Positions 7,142-13,173 of a DNA stretch of 24,589 bases are shown here, piece by piece; position 1 is the first letter of the stretch, and the number at the start of each line of letters is the position of its first letter. Origin of the DNA: a virus. The translations under genes were made by a program, and so were the position numbers. The stretch covers positions 1 through 24,589 of the IMG/VR virus record IMGVR_UViG_3300046467_001486; one strand, 5' to 3'. Below the pieces are notes generated by a model. It did not search any database. It was not told where the DNA came from and saw only the letters and a program-made list of their open reading frames with translations.

Positions 7142-8110
7142 TTATCCCCTCTCACCGTTTAAAAATTTATTAACTAGCTCCCTGCATTTTTCACTTTTGA
7201 CCAACCTCACAAAAGTCTCCCGCTCTAGTTTCAGCGACTCGTCCCTGTATAAAGTTCTGCCTTTTCTCAGAACTTCTAACGCCTCATAAGGGGAAGGGTA
7301 TGCGTGAGGATCGCCAAACATTTTCTTTTGCTTTCTACCAATTGTACGCCTGACAATCGGATAGGTTATGTTGGCTCTCAGCTTGCCTAGCTTGGTGGGT
7401 CCAATCTTGCTGTTTCTTATATTGGACCACTCCAGCATCTCATCATTATTAAAGCTATAGATGAGATTATACGCCGAGTCTAATATTTTGTGTCTCTCTA
7501 CTACGTCGTCTACTAGGCCGACTCGTAGAGCTTCTTGCTGTTTAATATTTCTACCAGTGCAAATAAGCTCGATAGCCTTGGTTGGGTAAATTATCCTCGG
7601 TAGTCTTGTTGTTCCGCCCCAAGCGGGGAGTATGCCCAGTTTTACTTCGGGGAGGGATAATTTGTTAAGTTGAAAGACATTATACTTTGGGTTTTCTGGA
7701 ATAGGGTCTTTAACGAGAAGTCTGGATGTACAAGCCAAGGCTAACTCAAGACCTCCTCCCATGGCAATGCCATTTATGATAGCCACACTGGGAATGGGCA
7801 AGTCTTCAAGCCTGTTAAACAAGCTCTGCCCCCTCTCAACAAACCCGTCTATGACCGAGCTTGGAGAATCGTGAGCCTTGGCTATATCTTTTATATTAGC
7901 ACCTACTATAAAAACGGGTTTGCCGCTTTTAATAACCAGACCTCGATACCCTCCCGCCTCAACTAAGGAGAGTAGAACCTCAAATTCGTCAAGAGTTTGG
8001 GTGTCAAAGAAGTTGTATGGTCTTTTTTGGTGATTAAAGACGATGTGATAGATACCCTTATGGGTATACCCCTCAAAATTACCCAATACTACTCCATTAA
8101 GCAGCATCAT
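7142..8110 (-). CDS. Enoyl-CoA hydratase homologous to the N-terminal half of FadJ/FadB
   Basis: A 322-residue crotonase-fold protein that should hydrate trans-2-enoyl-CoA, the step after the neighbouring acyl-CoA dehydrogenase. It follows the multifunctional FadJ/FadB/HADHA alpha subunit: IKSGKPVFIVGANI, PIPSVAIINGIAMGGGLELALAC with Glu122, LPEVKLGILPAWGGTTRLPR with Glu155 (the two catalytic glutamates), and TGRNIKQQEALRVGLVDDVV. The last 100 or so residues match the linker that in FadJ leads into the 3-hydroxyacyl-CoA dehydrogenase domain, but the protein stops there, with no second Rossmann domain. Start at ATG 8110 (AGGA, spacer 7) is preferred to TTG 8125. Confidence 0.88.
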   Translation of the reverse strand: MMLLNGVVLGNFEGYTHKGIYHIVFNHQKRPYNFFDTQTLDEFEVLLSLVEAGGYRGLVIKSGKPVFIVGANIKDIAKAHDSPSSVIDGFVERGQSLFNRLEDLPIPSVAIINGIAMGGGLELALACTSRLLVKDPIPENPKYNVFQLNKLSLPEVKLGILPAWGGTTRLPRIIYPTKAIELICTGRNIKQQEALRVGLVDDVVERHKILDSAYNLIYSFNNDEMLEWSNIRNSKIGPTKLGKLRANITYPIVRRTIGRKQKKMFGDPHAYPSPYEALEVLRKGRTLYRDESLKLERETFVRLVKSEKCRELVNKFLNGERG

Positions 8111-8131
8111 GCTCAATCCTCGCAAGTAGTC

Positions 8132-8299
8132 CTATCCCGTTGGGTACATGCCCCAAATAAGATAACCCAGTCCTAAACCTAACGCAAACGTGAAGAAATT
8201 ATAAAAGCTGACTATAAATAAGTCCAATATGTCGTACCGTCTAAATGCCCCCTTTGGCTTAGCCGATACCTTCGGTAGCCCCTCTTTAAAATCCGTCAT
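8132..8299 (-). CDS. Small membrane protein (55 aa)
   Basis: The protein has a polar N-terminus (MTDFKEGLPKVSAKPKGAF) and one hydrophobic span of about 25 residues near the C-terminus (LFIVSFYNFFTFALGLGLGY), so it is probably a single-pass inner-membrane protein. Start ATG 8299 has GGAGG at a 7-base spacer; an upstream in-frame start lacks support. Function unknown. It is the last of five small genes between the oxygenase and beta-oxidation genes. Confidence 0.75.
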   Translation of the reverse strand: MTDFKEGLPKVSAKPKGAFRRYDILDLFIVSFYNFFTFALGLGLGYLIWGMYPTG

Positions 8300-8358
8300 A
8301 GGTCGTCCTCCAAATAAACCAAGTAGTACGCCGACCAACCGGCAGGGGTTGGGGGAGA

Positions 8359-8496
8359 CTAACCGCAATCTGAACGTGGGGTTAGATTTGGGCTAGTCCC
8401 TTCTGTCATCCATCTAATTAATTCTTCGCTTACTATCCTTTGTTCCTGTTTTTCCTTCCTCGCGTCCTCGTCTTGTGGGTCTTCGTTATTTTTCAT
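8359..8496 (-). CDS. Hypothetical small charged protein (45 aa)
   Basis: A short frame, ATG 8496 to TAG 8359, with GGAG 7 bases upstream. The start overlaps the previous stop by one base (TAATG). It is very acidic and helical at first (NNEDPQDEDARKEKQEQR) and contains SEELIRWMTEGTSPN, then ends at a Cys-Gly. The tight junctions and good RBS support it as a real gene. No family recognised. Confidence 0.65.
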   Translation of the reverse strand: MKNNEDPQDEDARKEKQEQRIVSEELIRWMTEGTSPNLTPRSDCG

Positions 8497-8633
8497 TATA
8501 TCACTCCGAACACCTTGAGGAAAACACAGATGCCTGTCAGGGCAGCTATAAGACCAAAAACAGTTCTCATTAATTCCATTGTGTGATTGTGGTTATCGAG
8601 CCATTTTTCAAAGTCACTTTTATTACCGGACAT
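8496..8633 (-). CDS. Hypothetical small membrane protein (45 aa)
   Basis: ATG 8633 to TAA 8496, with GGAG 7 bases upstream. A polar start (MSGNKSDFEKWLDNHNHTMELM) leads into one hydrophobic span (VFGLIAALTGICVFLKVFGV). Start overlaps the upstream gene by about 11 bases and its stop overlaps the next start. The shape (small amphipathic head, one C-terminal membrane span) recalls phage inner-membrane modulators, but no function can be given. Confidence 0.65.
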   Translation of the reverse strand: MSGNKSDFEKWLDNHNHTMELMRTVFGLIAALTGICVFLKVFGVI

Positions 8634-8772
8634 AGAAAAACTCCAAAAAGAATGCCCATAGAAACATCAGTACACCAATTATCACATTAAGGGCATGCCC
8701 GGTTATGGCAAAAAGAATTAAATTGGTAACACCAAAAAACACACATAGATTTTTACTTAGGTTGAGTTCCAT
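8623..8772 (-). CDS. Hypothetical small membrane protein (49 aa)
   Basis: Two hydrophobic stretches (CVFFGVTNLILFAITG and VIIGVLMFLWAFFLEFFYV) suggest a hairpin across the inner membrane. The most likely start is ATG 8772 (MELNLSKNL), inside the end of the preceding DUF2784-like gene; the RBS is weak, as expected for a coupled start. Function unknown. Confidence 0.6.
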   Translation of the reverse strand: MELNLSKNLCVFFGVTNLILFAITGHALNVIIGVLMFLWAFFLEFFYVR

Positions 8773-9229
8773 TTCTCGGGAACATCCTTCTTTTAATAGG
8801 CTTGATGAGGTAATGCCCAATGAAACCCCCTATCCTTGGCATCCCTAAAGAGGTACGCAAGTAGTTTTCAAGGCGTGTCAGGGGGCAAATCTCCCTAGTG
8901 AATATGACGGTTAAAATAAAGCTATTTATTGGCATCCACACCCACAAAGGGTATATAAAAGGAAGGACAAAAAACGCCAGAATATTAATGCTTATAACGG
9001 CGGTATGAAAAGCAATAAGGGCTAGGAGGCAGGTCTTTTTAAAGTAGTCTCTTGGAGGGGTTTTTGAATACAAAGCCTTTAGCATTTCTAGGCTGACTCT
9101 TATAGAGTCGTCGTCAGTTTTCTGACCAATCTCTTGTTCCAGCCGAGCCGTTAATTCTCGGGCCTGTTCCTCATCTAAAAATTCATCCAGTATCTCTGAT
9201 ATATTCAGTGCTTGTTGCTGAGTATCCAT
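8753..9229 (-). CDS. Membrane protein: N-terminal helical domain plus DUF2784-like C-terminal part
   Basis: The first 50 or so residues are a soluble helical segment with DDDSIRVSLEMLKALY, which is paralogous to the protein at 20395-20586. Two hydrophobic spans follow (about 67-87 and 92-112), then CPLTRLENYLR...GGFIGHYLIKPI, a pattern I associate with DUF2784 membrane proteins. The end is basic. The RBS GGAGATAATTAGGG precedes ATG 9229, and the promoter at 9271-9298 lies directly upstream. It heads the small-membrane-protein cluster. The DUF2784 link is from memory of the motif and is moderately sure; function is unknown. Confidence 0.75.
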   Translation of the reverse strand: MDTQQQALNISEILDEFLDEEQARELTARLEQEIGQKTDDDSIRVSLEMLKALYSKTPPRDYFKKTCLLALIAFHTAVISINILAFFVLPFIYPLWVWMPINSFILTVIFTREICPLTRLENYLRTSLGMPRIGGFIGHYLIKPIKRRMFPRNGTQPK

Positions 9230-9270
9230 CCCTAATTATCTCCTAACTAATAGTGCTTATTCTCCTTGAG

Positions 9271-9298
9271 ATTATACACTATCCCTTCTTCCTGTTAG
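9271..9298 (-). promoter_or_regulatory. Sigma70-like promoter for the small membrane protein cluster
   Basis: Perfect -10 TATAAT (9271-9276) overlapping the stop of the oxygenase gene, a 16-base spacer, and a -35 CTAACA (9293-9298) matching four of six consensus positions. The downstream gene starts about 42 bases later. It may also drive the metabolic genes beyond, since I see no terminator in between. Confidence 0.55.
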
Positions 9299-9889
9299 TA
9301 TAAAAGCGTCCATATGGGCGGGTTCTTCCTTATTTACTGGAACAATTGCTTTTGCGCTGTGCCATAATTCTCTGTCATCAATAATGACAAAGACTCCCGG
9401 TTCTAGACTCTGGCTAAAAAATGGGTATCCTACCTTGTCTGAAAACAACAGGGCTTCCCCACCTAAGACATTAACCCTGTTGATACTAAATATCCCCACA
9501 GCGTCAAATCCATCCTGATGGACTCCTTCCGGTGATACCGGCACAGCTTTTTCATGAGTGGAGATTCTCATTTGATGAGCCTCAACCTCTTCGTGGTGTA
9601 AGTCGGCAATATTCCTGAATAGGTTGACTGCGTGTGTGAAGCCCTCACTAAAAAAAACATGGTCCTCTATTGGGTCAAACTTGCGAGTGGCGTCTCCCTG
9701 ATATTTATTAAAATCTGACGACTGTGTAAATTCTGTGTTTTCTAGTTTGTCTCCATAGGCCCCAGCTACTGAATAGCGTCTGAGCCTAAAAGCGCCGTCC
9801 TTGTGGGCTGTGTGGGGCAGGTCTTCAAAGCTGGGTTGTAAATGCCTTACAAATTCCTCCGGTAGCTCGTCTAAGATTAGTTTATGCAC
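9272..9889 (-). CDS. 2-oxoglutarate-Fe(II) dioxygenase family protein (PF10014-like)
   Basis: The 205-residue protein matches the 2OG-Fe oxygenase group that includes free amino acid hydroxylases such as isoleucine dioxygenase. Key parts are VSPEGVHQDGFDAVGIFSINR with the His124-x-Asp126 iron ligands, NVLGGEALLF, PGVFVIIDDRELWHSAKAI with the distal His177, and a late Arg (GRR, about 200-201) that would bind 2-oxoglutarate. GTG 9889 is the start, with AAGGAGG 7 bases upstream, 2 bases after the VOC gene's stop. Family assignment is good; the substrate (free amino acid, nucleotide or protein) is not known. Confidence 0.85.
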   Translation of the reverse strand: MHKLILDELPEEFVRHLQPSFEDLPHTAHKDGAFRLRRYSVAGAYGDKLENTEFTQSSDFNKYQGDATRKFDPIEDHVFFSEGFTHAVNLFRNIADLHHEEVEAHQMRISTHEKAVPVSPEGVHQDGFDAVGIFSINRVNVLGGEALLFSDKVGYPFFSQSLEPGVFVIIDDRELWHSAKAIVPVNKEEPAHMDAFILTGRRDSV

Positions 9890-9891
9890 TT

Positions 9892-10386
9892 CTAATCCTC
9901 CTTAGTGGATTCCATTAGTTTTTTCACAGAGTTCTGACAGAACCCTTTGTCTCCACGCTCTATAAGTTCGATAATAACTCCCCCCGTTTCCTCTAGGGGC
10001 TTAGTAAAAATTTGCCTCAGTTTATCGTCTGGGCAATCAATAACACCATCTGATAGAAATTCTACCCCAGCTTCTCTCCACTCGTCAACAACTTCTTCTA
10101 TATTTTTTACCCTGTAGGCTATATGATGTATCCCGCCGTTCCCACGCTCATTAACCCAATCGTCTACAATAGAGCCGGGGCTACCCTCGGAGATAAAAAT
10201 CTCTGGGCCATCATGCACAAGGGTGACAGGGACAAGGGGCGAGACTAGGGCATAACATTCAGCAACCGAGCCGTCGTCAAACTCTACGTCAAACTCAGCC
10301 CCAACAGTGTACCCAAACATCCTCTGGAAAAATGAAGCAGATTTGTGTCTATCTTTTACTCTGTAGGCTATGTGATCTAAGTTCAT
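9892..10386 (-). CDS. VOC-family dioxygenase/isomerase-like protein, close to HPPD C-terminal module
   Basis: The 164-residue protein has two betaalphabetabetabeta modules (MNLDHIAYRV and GGIHHIAYRV) giving candidate metal ligands His5, His87/88 and Glu140 (VIIELIER). The ending QIFTKPLEETGGVIIELIERGDKGF resembles the iron-site end of 4-hydroxyphenylpyruvate dioxygenase, while the overall size is like methylmalonyl-CoA epimerase or glyoxalase. It may be a compact VOC dioxygenase; epimerase activity is the main alternative and would fit the acyl-CoA genes. Start ATG 10386 has AGGAGGG at spacer 5; a longer frame to 10500 would run into the upstream gene. Confidence 0.8.
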   Translation of the reverse strand: MNLDHIAYRVKDRHKSASFFQRMFGYTVGAEFDVEFDDGSVAECYALVSPLVPVTLVHDGPEIFISEGSPGSIVDDWVNERGNGGIHHIAYRVKNIEEVVDEWREAGVEFLSDGVIDCPDDKLRQIFTKPLEETGGVIIELIERGDKGFCQNSVKKLMESTKED

Positions 10387-10396
10387 ATCTACCCTC

Positions 10397-10591
10397 CTAG
10401 TCGTCGTGATGTGATCCGTCGCGGTCTTCCCCGAAGCACACCTCTTCCCAATTCTGCTTCTCCATCGCCTTGCCTTTCTTGTTAGTCCAGCAAAACGCAT
10501 TCCTCAACTGAGCCTCTGTGAGATCAAAAGACATGCCATCTGTCAGCGTGACAGTTATAGTATTGCCATCTGATACAACATGGTCTATCAT
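10397..10591 (-). CDS. Hypothetical protein (64 aa)
   Basis: Start ATG 10591 with GGAGG 7 bases upstream, overlapping the upstream stop by one base (TAATG). The sequence MIDHVVSDGNTITVTLTDGMSFDLTEAQLRNAFCW suggests a small beta-rich domain of the kind with a DUF2442-like look, followed by an acidic, His/Asp-rich tail. No confident family. Co-translated between the deaminase and the VOC protein. Confidence 0.65.
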   Translation of the reverse strand: MIDHVVSDGNTITVTLTDGMSFDLTEAQLRNAFCWTNKKGKAMEKQNWEEVCFGEDRDGSHHDD

Positions 10592-11016
10592 TATAATTCC
10601 TCCTTAACTATTCTACCACGAGCATCGCTATAATATACACAATCTATATTGAGTGCTTTCATAACAGAATTACAAGCCTTGCAGGGGTTGGCATTTTTTA
10701 GAATAAATCCCTGAGAAACCCTAAGAGAAACAATGCTGAAGCTATTGTCAACATATGTTTTACCAAAAGCCTTCGATACGGCGTCTATCTCCGCATGAAT
10801 GAAAGGGTATTTTTTTTGCTGTTCAAGATTATATCTCTGAGCAAAATACAGGGCCTTGGCAGATTCTTTAGTTGTATTATTCTGCCCTATAGACACTAAG
10901 CGGTTCTTTTTAAACAGGAACGCAAAGTGGAACGGCTGGTATTTTTTCCGTTTTGAATACGCATCTGGGAATAAATCAAATGCCAGCTTTACACTTTTAT
11001 CTACTATCTTTGTCAT
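10591..11016 (-). CDS. Cytidine-deaminase-fold protein (second deaminase)
   Basis: This 141-residue protein has the zinc-deaminase signatures PFIHAEIDAVSKAF (His74, Glu76) and PCKACNSVMKAL (Cys112, Cys115), followed by CVYYSDARGR. It differs from the dCMP deaminase at 2962-3408 in sequence and spacing and lacks the DPSTQVGA segment, so the substrate is not clear: a free nucleoside/nucleotide or a nucleic-acid base are both possible. It overlaps the preceding gene by 20 bases. Fold call is secure, substrate unknown. Confidence 0.8.
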   Translation of the reverse strand: MTKIVDKSVKLAFDLFPDAYSKRKKYQPFHFAFLFKKNRLVSIGQNNTTKESAKALYFAQRYNLEQQKKYPFIHAEIDAVSKAFGKTYVDNSFSIVSLRVSQGFILKNANPCKACNSVMKALNIDCVYYSDARGRIVKEEL

Positions 11017-11677
11017 TGTTCTTATGCTTTTTTTCTAACTCAAGCAGCCTGTCGTGTTCCGCTCTGGGTACAAACTTGTATACGGTTGTCTGCTTTTTTC
11101 TCAAAGATAGACACTCTGGGCATTTACCATGCTCCCCCGATGACTCATGCCTGTGCTTTTTGAGGTAGTGGTAGGTTAACTCCTCTGTGTACATAGAGGT
11201 GTATAGATGAGCCTTGTGAGACTTTAGTAAAACCAAAACGGCGTTCATTTCCTCGTTTACAGTAAGCGTTTCATCTGGCTGTGTGGCTGGAGCTTGATCT
11301 TGGGGGATGGGGCGAGACGAGGGACGCTTCTCGAAAGACCTAAGTTCTTCAAGCCTGCCTACAGGAACTGATACCAAGCTGCCGGTATTTTTATTTTCTG
11401 CGAGGTCTGAACACTCTGGACACAGGCTGGAGGAAGTCGTGTGAGGCTTAGCGTAATGAAAATTTCTCATCTGGGTATCACTAAGGCAATAATGGTAGTC
11501 CTCAATTTGTCGGATGGTATCATATATACTGTTTAGTTTATCATCAATTTTTGCCCTGTTCTCGGACTTTTTCTTTTCACGCCTCACTCGCGCCTGTCCC
11601 GCAGTGTATCCTAGAACTAGAAACAATCCAGTTACACACAGCACCACAGATAAGTTAAAGGTTCGGCTTGAAAGCAT
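10997..11677 (-). CDS. Membrane-anchored protein with two HX4H-CX2C zinc-site repeats
   Basis: A single hydrophobic N-terminal helix (about 7-28) is followed by a basic, helical segment and two copies of a module: HYAKPH...CPECSDLAE and HYLKKH...CPECLSLRKK, each ending in a VP..R...L...E stretch. The His and Cys pairs look like zinc-binding half-sites in a treble-clef or zinc-ribbon-like unit. A Pro-rich linker (residues about 115-135) joins them. The N-terminus is anchored and the rest is probably cytoplasmic, given the reduced Cys pairs and the charge. RBS AGGAGG is at spacer 7. No family is recognised; an internal duplication is visible directly. Confidence 0.78.
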   Translation of the reverse strand: MLSSRTFNLSVVLCVTGLFLVLGYTAGQARVRREKKKSENRAKIDDKLNSIYDTIRQIEDYHYCLSDTQMRNFHYAKPHTTSSSLCPECSDLAENKNTGSLVSVPVGRLEELRSFEKRPSSRPIPQDQAPATQPDETLTVNEEMNAVLVLLKSHKAHLYTSMYTEELTYHYLKKHRHESSGEHGKCPECLSLRKKQTTVYKFVPRAEHDRLLELEKKHKNNDKDSR

Positions 11678-11703
11678 ATTCTATCCTCCTAATGGTGAGC
11701 GAA

Positions 11704-11735
11704 TAAAAAGCACCGGCGGGTTGCCCCGCCGATGC
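11704..11735 (-). terminator. Strong Rho-independent terminator after the rIIB/secreted protein unit
   Basis: On the minus strand an 11-base stem GCATCGGCGGG / CCCGCCGGTGC (one G-U) with a GCAA loop is followed by TTTTTAT. It separates the rII unit from the next gene, which starts only 27 bases downstream. No promoter is evident between the two, so partial readthrough is likely. Confidence 0.88.
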
Positions 11736-11760
11736 CGTCCCCCTTTAACTTATATCCACA

Positions 11761-12198
11761 TTAAGCGAAACTGGCATGTTTGCTAGGGTCATGTGGTATA
11801 TGCTTCAGGGGTACAAGGTGGTCAAAGTGTAGTCTCTCCGTTGGTGCTGCTGGGGGATAGAGCCTTGCAGGAGGCTCATCGCTGGCCGGAGGAACCAGTC
11901 TGTAGAATCTTCCCGGCTTATAACGAAGCGTGGGAAATTCAAAGTAAAAGAGTCGGGGTTGGGGAATACAAATCCTTGCCCTTAAAGGGGCGGTGATTAC
12001 TTCTCCCAGCCCTCTAACCGTAGTGCTAACTCCCCCAATCACATTCTCACCTGTGTCATGGAGAAACACTCCGGCTCCCAATAGCACATCACCGGGTGTG
12101 ACACACCTAAACTTCACCCCCTTGCCGCGATCACCTGCGGAGCAGTCGTTAGAAAATCCGCAGAGGGTGAGAGCGATAATACACATCAACATACGCAT
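11761..12198 (-). CDS. Secreted hypothetical protein (145 aa)
   Basis: The N-terminus MRMLMCIIALTLCGFSNDCSAGD looks like a Sec signal peptide with cleavage near CSA/GD. The mature part has a Gly/Val-rich segment (GDVLLGAGVFLHDTGENVIGGVSTTVRGLGEVITAPL) that may be an amphipathic or membrane-active stretch, then aromatic and Pro-rich sequence ending at HASFA. RBS AAGGA lies upstream. It follows rIIB by 18 bases and ends at a strong terminator. Function unknown; export to the periplasm or envelope is inferred. Confidence 0.7.
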   Translation of the reverse strand: MRMLMCIIALTLCGFSNDCSAGDRGKGVKFRCVTPGDVLLGAGVFLHDTGENVIGGVSTTVRGLGEVITAPLRARICIPQPRLFYFEFPTLRYKPGRFYRLVPPASDEPPARLYPPAAPTERLHFDHLVPLKHIPHDPSKHASFA

Positions 12199-12216
12199 AG
12201 TATAGTTCCTTTCCTA

Positions 12217-13107
12217 TTAAGCTGTAGCGTACTTATTAACCTTGTCAAGTACTTCCTTGACTCTACCAAGTTTAACAGCAACTTCTCGTCGCCATTCATC
12301 CGATCTAGCTTCCTGCTTGACATATTCGACTTCGTTCTTGGTCATGTGGACCGATGTTTCAAACTTGTCTTGGAACAGGGAGACAACCTCATACTTGCAG
12401 CAGCGAAGCTTCTGAAAGCGTGAGCAAGTAGGAACGCTGACAACGTCCTGTGGATTCACCTTGCAGATAACGATCTGGTTTCCACCGCCACCGCCACCAC
12501 CGTCACCGTCAGGATCGCTTGCGCTGATGTCAACGCCTCCGTAACTGGCAGCGTAATCAATTGCTCCTACATGCAACCCGTTAGAGCATCCCATGTCACG
12601 GTTACTATCGACGTTGCCACGAGGAACCTCGACGGTTGATCCCACAGAGTTGTCAAAGCTGTGTGACCACAAATCCTTGAAGTTACTATCAACAGCCTTG
12701 TATGCCAAGAAGCACCCATCGGCGGTGATTGGCATGTGCTTGTTGTCCATGAAATCGAACAACTCCACAATTGACTGGTCAGAAGGATTATGGCTCAGGT
12801 TATCCAAGAAGTTGAGCATAGGTTCAAACGGAAAGCCCTCTTGAATCATATCAAGAATACGATCAGTGAACATTTCCGGCATGGGAATTCCATCCCAAGT
12901 GAGCTTGCTGTTATTACAGCTAACGTAGCCCTCACAGAAGTTCTGGATGCGTGAGATAACGTCGTAGGACGCTTCAAAATATTCAACATTTCCGTTCTTC
13001 AAATAAGCCACCAGCTTATCGTAGCTTGGGTGGTTCTTGCCGAAGACATACGAGTTCTCGGCAACAGACGCGCTTACGGTTCCATCATTTGCAATTACAT
13101 ACTTCAT
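12217..13107 (-). CDS. rIIB: rIIB-like protein
   Basis: The 296-residue protein matches the rIIB family found beside rIIA in T4-like and many other large phages. Recognisable segments are the small N-terminal strand domain (MKYVIANDGTVSASV), FLDNLSHNPSDQSIVELFDFM, the conserved MPITADGCFLAYKAV, DNSVGSTVEVPRGNVD, GLHVGAIDYAASY, and VICKVNPQDVVSVP...CKYEVV. In T4, rIIA and rIIB act at the host membrane and block Rex exclusion and affect lysis; here the same role is inferred. A glycine run (GDGGGGGGG, about residues 200-210) is inserted before the VICKVNP strand. ATG 13107 has AGGAG upstream, and a strong private promoter lies at 13145-13173. Confidence 0.88.
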   Translation of the reverse strand: MKYVIANDGTVSASVAENSYVFGKNHPSYDKLVAYLKNGNVEYFEASYDVISRIQNFCEGYVSCNNSKLTWDGIPMPEMFTDRILDMIQEGFPFEPMLNFLDNLSHNPSDQSIVELFDFMDNKHMPITADGCFLAYKAVDSNFKDLWSHSFDNSVGSTVEVPRGNVDSNRDMGCSNGLHVGAIDYAASYGGVDISASDPDGDGGGGGGGNQIVICKVNPQDVVSVPTCSRFQKLRCCKYEVVSLFQDKFETSVHMTKNEVEYVKQEARSDEWRREVAVKLGRVKEVLDKVNKYATA

Positions 13108-13144
13108 CTCAAGTTCTCCTGTCCTAGTTTTTTTGTCACACACT

Positions 13145-13173
13145 ATTGTAGTGTATGAACACCTATTTGTCAA
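13145..13173 (-). promoter_or_regulatory. Strong promoter for rIIB with palindromic operator over the -10
   Basis: Consensus -35 TTGACA (13168-13173), 17-base spacer and -10 TACAAT (13145-13150). The -35 lies inside the last codons of rIIA. A perfect inverted repeat ACACTA-TTG-TAGTGT (13142-13156) spans the -10, a good place for a repressor. Confidence 0.85.
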
